From contig NZ_VFNP01000001.1 in assembly GCF_006715635.1 (NCBI RefSeq), forward strand, positions 186,001 through 250,000: DNA of 64,000 nt, read 5' to 3'. The position numbers and the translations under genes are program-made. The notes under the pieces are model-generated. The model searched no databases. It had not been told where the DNA came from and worked only from the letters and a program-made list of their open reading frames with translations. Position 1 is the first letter of the stretch. Each line of letters starts with the position of its first letter. This document shows, one piece after another, positions 44,393 through 53,281 of the stretch. This DNA comes from Streptomyces sp. SLBN-118 (GTDB taxonomy: Bacteria; Actinomycetota; Actinomycetes; Streptomycetales; Streptomycetaceae).

Positions 44393-44599
44393 GTGCGAAT
44401 CCCACGGCTGCGTGGCGGCGGCGCTCTGCACAAGTGTCCCGCGTGCCGTCTCAAGTGCCTGCCCGCGGCCGTCGAACCTGACGGCTCATGCCCCCGCTGT
44501 GGGCATCAGCGCCTGCTGAGCATGGACATCGACCGCGGCTGGATCCGGCACGGCGCTCGCGCGGCGCACAGCAACAAGCCTGCCGACGGCGATCGCTGA
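44393..44599 (+). CDS. small zinc-ribbon protein
   Basis: The 68-residue protein has CPACRLKCLP and CPRCGHQRLLSM, a CxxC-CxxC zinc ribbon in its middle. GGGAGG at 44382-44387 precedes GTG 44393. It is basic and has no other domain. It lies divergent from arsR copy 1 across the shared operator. Function unknown. Confidence 0.65.
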   Translation: MRIPRLRGGGALHKCPACRLKCLPAAVEPDGSCPRCGHQRLLSMDIDRGWIRHGARAAHSNKPADGDR

Positions 44600-44852
44600 G
44601 AGACCCGGCGTGAACATCAGCTGGAGTGTCGAAGAACAGTGCGGCGTGGCGGTCATGAGTGCCGCACGCTCCTCGGCAGCAATGCGATCGGCCACTTTTC
44701 GGACGGATTCGGCTGGGTAGCAGCCCCGCCCGAGCACGTGCAGTGTCCCGGCCGTCGGCAGGCCGGGGCAACGCAGGAGGCGGCAAACAGAGCGAAGACC
44801 TCTGCGTCAGAGCGCCCCTCGGCGGACACCCGCCGCCGGGCGGCATCGTAGA
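44600..44852. other. gap without a supported gene
   Basis: No frame here has a recognisable domain. A minus-strand frame containing VRKVADRIAAEERAALMT looks protein-like but lacks a good start; it may be debris. Confidence 0.5.
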
Positions 44853-45074
44853 TTACGCCTTCTTCAGGAACTGGGTCTTCAGGACCAGGCCCTTGACCTT
44901 CTTGGTGTTGCACTCGACTTCGTCGGGCTTGCTGGTGAGGCGGATGTTCTTCACCAGAGTGCCGCGCTTGAGGGTCTCGGAGGTGCCCTTCACCTTCAGG
45001 TCCTTGATCAGTGTTACGGAGTCGCCATCCTCCAGGACGGTACCGTTGCTGTCCTTCACCACGATGTCGTTCAT
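44853..45074 (-). CDS. PhnA/YjdM-family small protein
   Basis: The 73-residue protein matches the conserved domain of PhnA/YjdM: VVKDSNGTVLEDGDSVTLIK, DLKVKGTSETLKRGTLVKNI and IECNTKKVKGLVLKTQFLKK-like sequence. It lacks the N-terminal zinc-binding half of the E. coli protein. Despite older names it is not proven to use phosphonates. AAGGA precedes ATG 45074. It lies 36 bases after the STAS gene and probably ends the sulP operon. Confidence 0.88.
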   Translation of the reverse strand: MNDIVVKDSNGTVLEDGDSVTLIKDLKVKGTSETLKRGTLVKNIRLTSKPDEVECNTKKVKGLVLKTQFLKKA

Positions 45075-45110
45075 GCTCTGTCCTTGCTCGTTCTCGTTCT
45101 GGTGCTTCTC

Positions 45111-45530
45111 TTACATCTGGCCCTGGCGTGCGGGATTCCGGACGCCGGGCCAGTCGGTCGTGCGCCACTCCCGTGCTTCTTCGGTCGCGTCGTGGTCCTG
45201 GTGCGCGGCGAGTGCGGTGGCAAGGTCGCAGTGGTGAGGGACTGGCGGGTGGGTGCCGTCCGGCACAAGCGAGCCGTCCGAGGGGATCGCGGCAAGCTCC
45301 AGGCGGCGGCCCTCGTCGGCGAGCCGTTGGGCTGCCTGGGCCACGGCGAGCTGGCCCCCGGCGGACCAGCCGCGCAGTTCGGTGAGGTCGAGGATGACCG
45401 GTCCGGTGCCGCGTGCCAGGGCCCAGCCGACGGCACCGGTGAACCGGTCCACCGCGTCGGCGCCGAGGAACCCGGCCAGGGAGAGGATGCCGAGCCGCTC
45501 GCGGTTGGTGTAACGCCACTCGATGGTCAT
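45111..45530 (-). CDS. STAS-domain protein (anti-sigma factor antagonist-like)
   Basis: The 139-residue protein has one STAS domain (residues 8-100): RLGILSLAGFLGADAVDRFT, PVILDLTELRGWSAGGQLAV with the usual phosphorylatable Ser in WSAGG, and RRLELAAI. The tail is hydrophilic. It lies 25 bases after a HATPase gene, the usual pairing of antagonist and anti-sigma kinase. Part of the operon beginning with arsR copy 2. Confidence 0.85.
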   Translation of the reverse strand: MTIEWRYTNRERLGILSLAGFLGADAVDRFTGAVGWALARGTGPVILDLTELRGWSAGGQLAVAQAAQRLADEGRRLELAAIPSDGSLVPDGTHPPVPHHCDLATALAAHQDHDATEEAREWRTTDWPGVRNPARQGQM

Positions 45531-45555
45531 CGCCGGTCTCTCGTTCTCGCAGGGC

Positions 45556-45978
45556 TCATAGGGGGAGTGTGATCCAGATGCTCTTGCCCCGGCCGTCCGC
45601 GTCCGCGCGCAGGACCGTGGTGCCGCCGAGGCCGAGGGTGAGTTCGGCGACGGTCGCCAGTCCCCCGCGGTGCGCGAGATGGGCGTGCAGCAGAGAGGGC
45701 TGATACGGGTGGCGGTCGTGGACAGCGAACGCGAAGGTGTCCTGGCCGCCCGCGTAGATCACGGTGATGTTCGGGGACAGCACCGATGCGTGCCGCACGC
45801 TGTTGGTGACCAGTTCGCTCAGGATCAGCAGCGCGGGGTCGACGATCCGATGGGTCCGGTGGATGCCCCACTCGGTCACGACCTGCTCGGTGGTCTCCCG
45901 CGCGATCCGGACGGCGGAGCCCATAGCCGGGAGCGTCAGCACAAGCCGGTACGGCAGGGTCTCGTGCTGATCGGTCAT
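45556..45978 (-). CDS. RsbW-like ATP-binding (HATPase_c) protein
   Basis: The 140-residue GHKL ATPase has an N-box LLILSELVTNSVRHA, a G1 region AFAVHDRHP and a C-terminal GGLATVAELTLGLGG..GKSIWITLPL. It resembles the anti-sigma kinases of Streptomyces that pair with STAS antagonists. ATG 45978 overlaps the preceding stop (TGATG). The target sigma factor is not in the window. Confidence 0.87.
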   Translation of the reverse strand: MTDQHETLPYRLVLTLPAMGSAVRIARETTEQVVTEWGIHRTHRIVDPALLILSELVTNSVRHASVLSPNITVIYAGGQDTFAFAVHDRHPYQPSLLHAHLAHRGGLATVAELTLGLGGTTVLRADADGRGKSIWITLPL

Positions 45979-46388
45979 CAGGCTGTCTCGTGGGCGAGGC
46001 GGAAGCCGGTCACCGTCTGGGGGTGGATGCGTACGAGGGAGTCGTGCGGGCCGTGGACCCAGCCGGGCAGCGTACGGCGGTAGTGGGCGGCCTCGTTGGG
46101 GTCGGTGATGATCTCCGCCGGGCCGGTGGCTGTCACCGTCCACCCGGTGCCTCCGGCCACCCGTATCTCGTCGGCGTGGTACGTGAGCGTGGTCCTGCCG
46201 GTGACGGCCGACGCCTGGGCCGGAGTCCGGACGATCAGCCGCCCGTACTGGAGCAGGTGCACGGCCGGGCGGACCACGGCGGTCTCGCGCTGGACGTAGA
46301 CCAGTCGTCCCTGGGCGGCGCCTTCGAGCAGCCACAGGGCCTCGGTGCCGGAAACCTCGACCATACGACGGGAGACGGGCGTGCTCAT
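45978..46388 (-). CDS. split-barrel (PNPOx-like) protein in the sulP operon
   Basis: The 136-residue protein shows ALWLLEGAAQGRLVYVQRET, VVRPAVHLLQYGRLIVRTP and GGTGWTVTATGPAEIITDPN. The fold is the FMN/F420 split barrel, sharing the GxGRLVYV and GWxVTxTG landmarks with the proteins at 25885 and in the fusion at 56345. It overlaps sulP (ATGA) and the HATPase gene (TGATG), so all are co-translated. Confidence 0.87.
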   Translation of the reverse strand: MSTPVSRRMVEVSGTEALWLLEGAAQGRLVYVQRETAVVRPAVHLLQYGRLIVRTPAQASAVTGRTTLTYHADEIRVAGGTGWTVTATGPAEIITDPNEAAHYRRTLPGWVHGPHDSLVRIHPQTVTGFRLAHETA

Positions 46389-48109
46389 GGGGATGCCTCC
46401 TCGGCGACGCGGGCGCCGGGTTGTGCGGGAACGGCGGGCAGGACGCCGGCGCCGTGCAGATGAGCCCGGGCCCCAGTGATCGCCTCGGGGGTCGTGGCGT
46501 ACTCCCGGCCGTCCAGGCCCAGTAGGTCCAGCGCCCCGACCGAGTCGAGGACCTGGCGCTGGCCGGGTCGTATCCCGGAGCTCATCACGACGATGCCGCG
46601 CCGGTCGAGCTTCTCGATCGCGTCCTTGAGCACCAGTGCGCCGGTGGCGTCCATGGTCGTGATGCGCGACATGCGCAGGATCACGACGCGTACGTCGGCG
46701 ACCTCGGTCAGCTCCAGCAGGAAGCGGTGTGCGGCGGCGAAGAACAGCGGCCCGTCGATCCGGTACGCGACGATGTGCTCGGCCAGCAGCGCCTGCTCCT
46801 CGTGGCTGTGGTCGGCCAGGTCGAGCGGCTCCTGCTCCATCCGGGCCTGCTTGGCCACCGCCCGCAGCGCCAGTGCGCCCGCGACAGCCAGCCCGATGAT
46901 TACCGCGTAGACGAGATCCAGCGCGAGGGTGGCAACCGCGGTCAGGACGAGGACCAGCGCGTCGGAGCGGGTGGCCTTCGCCATCGCCCGCAGCGACCCG
47001 ACCTCGACCATGCGGATCGCGGTGGCGAGCAGCACTCCGGCGAGCGCGGCCAGCGGGATCTTCGATACGAGGGGGGCGGCGGCGAAGACGATAAGGGCGA
47101 GCAAGGCGGCGTGCGTCAGGGCGGCGAGCCGCGAGCTGGCACCGGTACGGACGTTGACCGCGGTACGGGCGATCGCGGCGGTCGCTGGAACGCCACCGAA
47201 CAGTGGTGCCGCCAGATTCGCGACGCCCTGACCGAACAACTCCCGGTTAGGGTCGTGCTGCTGACCCACCGTCATGCCGTCCGCGACGGTCGCGGACAGC
47301 AGCGACTCCAGCGCCGCGAGTGCGGCCACCGCCACGGCCGGGGCGAGGAGTGAACCCAGTGCGCTGGTGTCGAGGAAAGCGAGGGACGGCGCAGGAAGCC
47401 CGGACGGCAGATCACCGATCGGGGCCGCCGCGTCCAGGTGGAACAGCTGCGCGACGACTGTCGCGCCGATCACCGCGAGGATCGAGAACGGCACGGTCGG
47501 CCGCCGGCGTGCCCCGAGCAGCATCATCGCGGCGACGCCGACGGCGATGGCGACGGCCGTCCAGTTCGGGGTCCGTACGAACGCCTCCAGCGCGTGCCAT
47601 GTCACCACCAGGACCCGTTCGCCCTCCGGCTTCTGTACACCGAGGGCGCTCGGCACCTGCTGCAGGAAGATCACGCAGGCGATGCCGAAGGTGAAGCCCT
47701 CCACCACCGGTGCCGGCACGTAGCGCATGTACTTTCCTGCCCGCAGCAGGGCCAGCGCGAGCAGCATCCCTCCGGCAAGCAGCCCCACGGTGAGCACCCC
47801 GCTGGGACCGTACTGGGCCACGATCGGCACCAGCACCACTGTCATGGCGCCGGTAGGTCCGGACACCTGGAGATTCGAGCCACCGAACAGCGCGGCGAGC
47901 GCGCCCGCGACCACCGCGGTCGCAAGCCCCGCCCGTGCGCCGAGCCCCGAGGAGACGCCGAAGCCCAGAGCGAGCGGCAGCGCGACGACCGCCACGGTCA
48001 AGCCCGCGAGCAGATCGCGCCGCGGGTCCCTGGCCATCGTCGCAAAATCGGCGCGGGCAGGCAGCAGGGACCGCACCCGGCCCCAGGACCGGGCAAGCAA
48101 CGCACTCAC
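46385..48109 (-). CDS. SulP-family anion transporter with STAS domain
   Basis: The 574-residue permease has about 11-14 membrane helices (RRDLLAGLTVAVVALPLALG, QVSGPTGAMTVVLVPIVAQY, TSALGSLLAPAVAVAALAAL, ESLLSATVADG) and a C-terminal STAS domain (VRVVILRMSRITTMDATGAL). SulP proteins carry sulfate, bicarbonate or other anions; specificity is not visible. The GTG start overlaps the arsR stop (GTGA). Regulated by arsR copy 2, which opens the operon. Confidence 0.93.
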   Translation of the reverse strand: MSALLARSWGRVRSLLPARADFATMARDPRRDLLAGLTVAVVALPLALGFGVSSGLGARAGLATAVVAGALAALFGGSNLQVSGPTGAMTVVLVPIVAQYGPSGVLTVGLLAGGMLLALALLRAGKYMRYVPAPVVEGFTFGIACVIFLQQVPSALGVQKPEGERVLVVTWHALEAFVRTPNWTAVAIAVGVAAMMLLGARRRPTVPFSILAVIGATVVAQLFHLDAAAPIGDLPSGLPAPSLAFLDTSALGSLLAPAVAVAALAALESLLSATVADGMTVGQQHDPNRELFGQGVANLAAPLFGGVPATAAIARTAVNVRTGASSRLAALTHAALLALIVFAAAPLVSKIPLAALAGVLLATAIRMVEVGSLRAMAKATRSDALVLVLTAVATLALDLVYAVIIGLAVAGALALRAVAKQARMEQEPLDLADHSHEEQALLAEHIVAYRIDGPLFFAAAHRFLLELTEVADVRVVILRMSRITTMDATGALVLKDAIEKLDRRGIVVMSSGIRPGQRQVLDSVGALDLLGLDGREYATTPEAITGARAHLHGAGVLPAVPAQPGARVAEEASP

Positions 48110-48450
48110 CGGGAAGAAACCTCGGCTTCCCCCCGCAGCTCCGCCAGCAGCTCGTTCTGGCCGGCCAGCATTTCGGTCAGGATCCGCCGGGCGGCCCGCA
48201 ACAGATCCGCCACGTCACCGCCCGCGAGCTCGTAAACCACGGTCGAGCCCTCACGCGTCGAGGTCACGATCCCCGACCTGCGCAGGACCGCGAGCTGCTG
48301 CGACAGCGCCGACGGCTCCACCTCGATCTCTGCCAGCAGATCCCGTACCGGCATCTGGCCGCCCTGCAGCAACTCCAGCACCCTTATGCGCACGGGGTGC
48401 CCCAGCATCCGGAAGAACTCTGCCTTGGCCTGGTACAGCGGAACCGGCAC
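48106..48450 (-). CDS. ArsR-family repressor (copy 2), first gene of the sulP operon
   Basis: The 114-residue winged HTH shows FFRMLGHPVRIRVLELLQGG, SALSQQLAVLRRSGIVTSTR and the C-terminal helix LLRAARRILTEMLAGQNELL. It resembles copy 1 closely and also lacks metal-binding cysteines. ATG 48450 was chosen. An AATTGC-N8-GCAATT operator lies about 94 bases upstream. Confidence 0.9.
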   Translation of the reverse strand: MPVPLYQAKAEFFRMLGHPVRIRVLELLQGGQMPVRDLLAEIEVEPSALSQQLAVLRRSGIVTSTREGSTVVYELAGGDVADLLRAARRILTEMLAGQNELLAELRGEAEVSSR

Positions 48451-48543
48451 GGTCGCGGACTCTCCTCATCACCCGTACGGAGGGACATCGTTTCGTACTG
48501 CGCCTGCGGCTACCTGCGGACACAGTAAAAGCATGATGTAGCA

Positions 48544-48563
48544 AATTGCAGAATTTTGCAATT
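48544..48563. promoter_or_regulatory. ArsR-type operator AATTGC-N8-GCAATT
   Basis: A perfect inverted repeat with an 8-base spacer (48544-48563), embedded in an AT-rich patch that is unusual for this genome. It lies before arsR copy 2. Confidence 0.75.
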
Positions 48564-48750
48564 CCTGATCGTCAGAGGTGCCCCTTTGCATCGGCACAGC
48601 GGATGTCGGCCAGCATGATCCTTTTCTGGGCGCTGATCATCACCGCTGTCGTTCTGCTCCTCCGTGCCCTGGGCCAGACCCCCTGCACGCCTCCAGTCCA
48701 TCCGCCAAGCCTTGTCCCACCTTGACCCACAGGCCACAGCCCGTTGGGCG

Positions 48751-48808
48751 GGGGCCGATCGGGCGAGCCGAGGTCCGAACGGCTCTCCAGTCGTTCCCGG
48801 TCGGCCCT
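48751..48808. promoter_or_regulatory. two half-conserved DevR-like boxes upstream of a CBS-BON gene
   Basis: GGGGCCGATCGGGCGA (48751-48766) keeps a perfect left half, and GTTCCCGGTCGGCCCT (48793-48808) a perfect right half. They lie 67-124 bases before the start at 48875. Confidence 0.45.
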
Positions 48809-48874
48809 ATCCGTCGTACGGCTTGTGACGGAGGCTCATGACAGAGAATCGTGGACCGCTTCGAAAGGTCAGTC

Positions 48875-49480
48875 ATGAAGCATCTGCGAACTGTCGGTGA
48901 CGTGATGACCCACGCGGTGATCGCGGTTGGTCCGGACGCGCCGATCAAGGAAATGGTCGAGAGTATGCGGCAGTGGCGGATCAGCGCCCTGCCGGTTCTC
49001 ACGGGCGACGGTCGCGTCGCGGGCGTGGTCTCCGAGGCCGATCTGCTGGTGAAGGCGCAGGGGGACGACACGTCAGGGGCGGTGACAGCACAACAGCTGA
49101 TGACCGCTCCGGCAATGACGGTGTCAGCCGACGCGACGGTCGCCGGAGCCTCCCGGCTGATGGCGCGCGGTCATCTCAAGCGGCTCCCCGTCGTCGACGG
49201 CGAGGGCCACCTGATGGGTGTCGTCAGCCGTGGCGATCTGCTGAAGATCTATCTCCGCCCTGACGCCGACATCGCGGAGGAAGTGCGGAGCGAGCTGGTC
49301 GCGCAGCTGGTCCCGGTCGGCTCAGGAACGGTCCACGTGCATGTCGAGGACGGGCTCGTCGCTCTGACCGGCACGGTTCCCGACACCTCACTTCCGGACA
49401 TTCTCGCCCGGGCCGCCCGGGCAGTGCCTGGCGTCGTGAACGTGGAGGCCGACATCGATGTGGATATGCCGGTGAACTGA
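48875..49480 (+). CDS. CBS pair plus BON-domain protein
   Basis: The 201-residue protein has CBS 1 (IKEMVESMRQWRISALPVLT, GVVSEADLLVK), CBS 2 (GASRLMARGHLKRLPVVDGE, GVVSRGDLLKIY) and a C-terminal BON domain (VHVHVEDGLVALTGTVPDTS, AVPGVVNVEADI). ATG 48875 was preferred to GTG 48851 because AAAGG lies 6 bases before it. BON domains bind phospholipid or other proteins; CBS pairs bind adenine nucleotides. A paralogue lies at 55456-56130. Confidence 0.92.
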   Translation: MKHLRTVGDVMTHAVIAVGPDAPIKEMVESMRQWRISALPVLTGDGRVAGVVSEADLLVKAQGDDTSGAVTAQQLMTAPAMTVSADATVAGASRLMARGHLKRLPVVDGEGHLMGVVSRGDLLKIYLRPDADIAEEVRSELVAQLVPVGSGTVHVHVEDGLVALTGTVPDTSLPDILARAARAVPGVVNVEADIDVDMPVN

Positions 49481-49533
49481 GCGGAGAGCAGGCCTGTTCG
49501 GGTCCCCGCGGGCCGGCCGAAGGAGCCCCGACC

Positions 49534-50083
49534 ATGACTGGAACCGTCGCCGCGGGCCGGGCGGCTCGCCGCAAAGTATCGCCGCGCGGCCCATTGGGCG
49601 GCACGTGAGGCCGAGTTGCGCCGAGACCGCCTGCACCTCGTCCATAGGGCACGGGCCCGTACCGGGAAGTGGTAGTCGGCGTGGACATCGATCAATCCTG
49701 CGACGGACTCCTTGCCTTCGCCTTCGACGAGGCCGCACAGCGCGGGTGCACACTACAGGTCGTCCACGCCTGGAGCCTGCCTCTCGGCTTCAGCCACGCG
49801 CCGACCCTCGATCCTGGGAGCCCATCGGACGTGGAACGGCGGGTGGCCACGACACTCAGCGATCTGCTGCTCCATGGCGAGAGAAGTTCCCGTCGGTGAA
49901 CGGCGTCGAGAAGGCCGTCGTCGGGCCGGTCGCGCAGCCCGTGCTGTATGCGGCCGCCTCCGCGGACTTGGTGGTCGTCGGCCGCCGTCTTCGGCGCCGT
50001 CCCGTCGGTGCGCACATCGACCACGCAGCCCACGCGGTGATGCACCACGCCGACGCACCCGTCGCCGTCGTCGCCCATCACTG
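49534..50083 (+). pseudogene. decayed tandem universal stress protein
   Basis: Fragments in several frames recreate a USP: GGSPQSIAA, AAHWAAREAELRRDRLHLVH, then PYREVVVGVDIDQSCDGLLA (start of domain 2), FAFDEAAQRGCTLQVVHAWS, and after another shift VEKAVVGPVAQPVLYAAASA and DLVVVGRRLRRRPVGAHIDH. The middle of domain 1, with its ATP loop, is deleted. At least three frameshifts are needed, so no functional product can be made. Confidence 0.75.
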
Positions 50084-50131
50084 ATGGTGCGCGGGGGCAC
50101 TCGCCGGGGCCCGGACCTCTCCAGCCTCGCG

Positions 50132-50953
50132 CTACGGTGCGAGGTCCCGACGCGCGAGCAGTACGAACGCCGCGGTCAGTCCGGCCAGACCGGCACCTGC
50201 CAGGACGCCCAACGAGACCCACGGGACCGTGCCGTCGGCCAGCGCGTCACCCGGTGTGTAGTAGTGGAACGGGCTGATGAAGCGCAAGGCCGCTGCCCTG
50301 GACCAGGCCAGCGCGACGAAGTTCACAGCGAATCCCACGGATCCGAGAGCAATCGTCGCCCCGACCACCTGACCTCTCCTCCGACCCACTGCCGAGACGG
50401 CGAGCGCGAAACCGGTCAAGCAAAGGGCGAAGCCGCAGCCGAGCAGCCCCGCGGCGAAGACACCAGTGATCGGCACCTCGCGGTGCAGGCGCGGTGAGAG
50501 CAGGACTCCGACGGCCATGGTGCCCGTGGCCGCTGCGCTGAGCAGCACGGAGGCGATGGCGAGGGCGGCCGTCCGCTCGGCCAGCAGCCGTGCCCGGGAG
50601 ACGGGCCGGACCATCAGAAGTTCGATCGTCCCGGACTCCACATCCGCAGCCACCGCGGCGGCTGCGAGCGAGCCGATCACCGTGAGCTGCATGGCAATCC
50701 AGAAAGGGTGGACCAGTCCGGCGCCCAGCAGTCCGGGATAGCTGGCGATTGACACATCGCCAGTGGAACCACTGAAGGCCTTGAACGCGCCCGGCGGCGT
50801 TCTTCCCTGACCGCCGAACAGCTGGGTGGGCGGAATTGTGTTGGCGATCACCACGATGAGTGTCTCGAAGACGACCATCCCGAAGGCCAGCGCCGCCAGC
50901 ATGCGACGGCGCCGGTGCAGCGCCAGCCACAACAGCGCAAAGCGGCTCCTCAT
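50132..50953 (-). CDS. ABC-2-type transporter permease
   Basis: The 273-residue integral membrane protein has about six helices, for example MLAALAFGMVVFETLIVVIA, GSLAAAAVAADVESGTIELL and VFAAGLLGCGFALCLTGFAL. VESGTIELLMVRPVSRARLL is the typical ABC-2 cytosolic coupling segment. It overlaps the ATPase gene (ATGA), forming an exporter half. Substrate unknown. Confidence 0.88.
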   Translation of the reverse strand: MRSRFALLWLALHRRRRMLAALAFGMVVFETLIVVIANTIPPTQLFGGQGRTPPGAFKAFSGSTGDVSIASYPGLLGAGLVHPFWIAMQLTVIGSLAAAAVAADVESGTIELLMVRPVSRARLLAERTAALAIASVLLSAAATGTMAVGVLLSPRLHREVPITGVFAAGLLGCGFALCLTGFALAVSAVGRRRGQVVGATIALGSVGFAVNFVALAWSRAAALRFISPFHYYTPGDALADGTVPWVSLGVLAGAGLAGLTAAFVLLARRDLAP

Positions 50954-51870
50954 GGCTGGTCCTCGGCATCAGGATGCCGATAGAAGTCGAGGAACGCCTC
51001 GTCCAGGCCCGCTTCCTCGACTGTCAGGTCTCCGACCGGCAGTGTGAGCAGGTCGCGAAGGGCGCCCACCACCTGATCGGGCGGTACGAGCAGCTCGACC
51101 TGTTCGGCCTCCCACTTCGGCGCCCACTGTTCGGCGCCACCGAGCGGGCGCGGTCCCTGGCCGTCGGTGAAGGTGAGCCGGACCTTTCTTGCGCGGGCCT
51201 CGCGCAGGGCTGCGACTCTGCGTACGGTCACCAGGCGCCCGTCGCGGACGATCGCCACCCGCTCGCAGGCGCGCTGCACCTCGGGCAGCACGTGGCTGGA
51301 AAGCAGAACGGTGCGCCCCGCCGCCACGGCCTCCGCCAGCAGTTCGAAGAACGTTTCCTGGACCAACGGGTCCAGGCCCTCGGTCGGCTCGTCGAGCACC
51401 ACCAGCTCGGGGTCGTGCTGCAACGCCTGGACGAGTCCCAGCTTCTGCTTCATCCCGCGCGAGTATTCCTGAACGAGGCGTCCGAGGACCGCGTCGGACA
51501 GCGCGAGCCGCTCGCACAGTTCCGCGCACCGCGGCACTGCCGCCCCTTGCAGGTCAGCCAGCAGTTCCAGCGTCTGCCGCCCTGTCAACTCCGGGTACAG
51601 CCGCAGCTCGCCGGGCAGATAGCCAAGTGCCGGCGTCAGCCGGAGGTGGTCGGCAACGGGATCCAGGCCCAGCACACGGACCCGCCCGGACGTCGGCCGC
51701 AGGAGCCCGACCAGGCAGCGGATGGTCGTCGTCTTGCCCGCCCCGTTGGGGCCGAGAAATCCGAACACCTCGCCCCGGTTCACGGTGATGTCCAGCCGCT
51801 CGACGCCGATGGTCTTCCCGTACCGTTTCGTCAGGGCATCAATTTCGATCGCCGGTGTCGCGCGTTGCAC
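50950..51870 (-). CDS. ABC transporter ATP-binding protein
   Basis: The 306-residue ATPase has Walker A FGFLGPNGAGKTTTIR, signature YSRGMKQKLGL, Walker B LVVLDEPTEGLDP and the switch His in LLSSHVLPEVQR. The family is the drug/bacteriocin exporter group. The start is GTG 51870. Its C-terminal 80 residues form an extension common in this class. Paired with the permease at 50132. Confidence 0.93.
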   Translation of the reverse strand: MQRATPAIEIDALTKRYGKTIGVERLDITVNRGEVFGFLGPNGAGKTTTIRCLVGLLRPTSGRVRVLGLDPVADHLRLTPALGYLPGELRLYPELTGRQTLELLADLQGAAVPRCAELCERLALSDAVLGRLVQEYSRGMKQKLGLVQALQHDPELVVLDEPTEGLDPLVQETFFELLAEAVAAGRTVLLSSHVLPEVQRACERVAIVRDGRLVTVRRVAALREARARKVRLTFTDGQGPRPLGGAEQWAPKWEAEQVELLVPPDQVVGALRDLLTLPVGDLTVEEAGLDEAFLDFYRHPDAEDQP

Positions 51871-51943
51871 CGTTCCGCCTCCCTTTTACCGGCGAAGGCC
51901 CCGTTCGCCGTCCCCCTGCCGAGCTGGACGCAGGCAACGCAGC

Positions 51944-52414
51944 TCAGGCGGCCGCGGTCGGTTCCACTCCTGCGTTGCTGTCCGGCCGGACGATGACCAC
52001 CGGACATGTCGCATGCTGAGCACATTGCTGGCTCACGGAGCCCAGGAGAGCACGGGCGAATCCACCCCGGCCCCGGCTTCCCACCACCAGAACCTCAGCC
52101 CCCTCCGCCGCGGCCAGCAACACCTCTGTCGGATTACCCCGCGCGAAACGCTCCCGCACCTCCACGGACGGCGCGTCCCCCACCACACTTCGCAGCTCTT
52201 CGACGAACCCGGAATGTGCGACCTCCGCGTCGAGGTCGGCGTCCACCGCCGGAGCCGACCAGCCGCGCATCCCCGGGAGCTCCCACGCACACACCGCCTC
52301 CACGACGCCCCCGATGAGACCGGCGTGCCTCATCGCCCACCGCAGAGCCGTCTGCGACGACGGTGATCCGTCAACACCCACCACAACCCGGCCAGCCGAT
52401 GCTTCTGTTCCCAT
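51944..52414 (-). CDS. single-domain universal stress protein
   Basis: The 156-residue protein has one USP domain: RVVVGVDGSPSSQTALRWAM, then VLVVGSRGRGGFARALLGSV with the complete ATP-binding G-2x-G-9x-GS pattern, ending CPVVIVRP. ATG 52414 was chosen at the start of the domain, with GAGAGG upstream. A weak box-like sequence lies at 52535-52550. Confidence 0.92.
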   Translation of the reverse strand: MGTEASAGRVVVGVDGSPSSQTALRWAMRHAGLIGGVVEAVCAWELPGMRGWSAPAVDADLDAEVAHSGFVEELRSVVGDAPSVEVRERFARGNPTEVLLAAAEGAEVLVVGSRGRGGFARALLGSVSQQCAQHATCPVVIVRPDSNAGVEPTAAA

Positions 52415-52556
52415 GCCCAGTCGCCTCTCTCGCTTCGGCCCCGTAGTCCACGCTGCCCGCCCCCGGCGAAGCCCGCCACGCGAGGATGCTCCCCACATCC
52501 TTGGCGTCCGCGGTGAGGCCCGCCGTACCCCGACCGACCGGAAGGGCCCCTTCCCG

Positions 52557-53066
52557 TCACGGTGCGCACAGGGCCCTGGCAATGCCGTCGGCCCAGGTGT
52601 CAATGGCCGACCAGTCACGGTAGTCGCCGTATCTGAGGCCCATCAGCCGGAAGATCACTCGCCCGGTGATGGGCAGCTGGCCGGGCTTGATGACACCCGA
52701 GAGAAGCCGGTGAGTCCTGTAAGGGATGTGATCGGGGAGGTCGTCGATGATGACCGTTTCCTCCTTGCCGGCCAAGCGCTTCCACGGGCCGCGCATCGCG
52801 CCGGGCATCCCCACGCTGAAAATCCACACGGGGCGGACCCGGAACAGATCGCTGTTGCGGTGCACAAAGTCCTTCGCAGCGTCCAGCCATGCCTGCCCAT
52901 GGACCGCGCTGCCGAGCACGAACGCCTCATACGCATCCTCGTCCCCGACCTCGCTCATGGGCCGCACATCGGCCCTCAGGCCCGCCTCGCCGAGGCGTGC
53001 CCCGATACGCTCCGCGATCTCCCGTGTGGAGCCGTGCGCGGTGGCGTATCCCACCAGAACGTTCAT
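52557..53066 (-). CDS. flavodoxin-domain (HemG-like) protein
   Basis: The 169-residue protein has a flavodoxin fold: VLVGYATAHGSTREIAERIG (FMN phosphate loop), AFVLGSAVHGQAWLDAAKDF and VWIFSVGMPG. The size and the C-terminal YGDYRDWSAIDTWADGIARA match HemG-type protoporphyrinogen oxidase or its relatives. In an oxygen-poor setting it could allow heme synthesis or electron transfer. ATG 53066 was chosen. Confidence 0.87.
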   Translation of the reverse strand: MNVLVGYATAHGSTREIAERIGARLGEAGLRADVRPMSEVGDEDAYEAFVLGSAVHGQAWLDAAKDFVHRNSDLFRVRPVWIFSVGMPGAMRGPWKRLAGKEETVIIDDLPDHIPYRTHRLLSGVIKPGQLPITGRVIFRLMGLRYGDYRDWSAIDTWADGIARALCAP

Positions 53067-53281
53067 GGCTTCGCCTCTCTGTCGTGCAAGGGGGCGGCGT
53101 GGCGGTGATCGTCAAGACCCTGCGTCTGACCGTCAACCGCTGCCGCGCCAGACCGTTCGAGCGACCAGCATTTCCGAGGCATCGGCGAGGGTGGTGAGTT
53201 CGGGGTGGTCAGCCTCATCGATGTCCCCGTTTCCTGCCACCATCCTGGCGCCCCCGGCAGCGGCGGGATCAGGGCCACACG

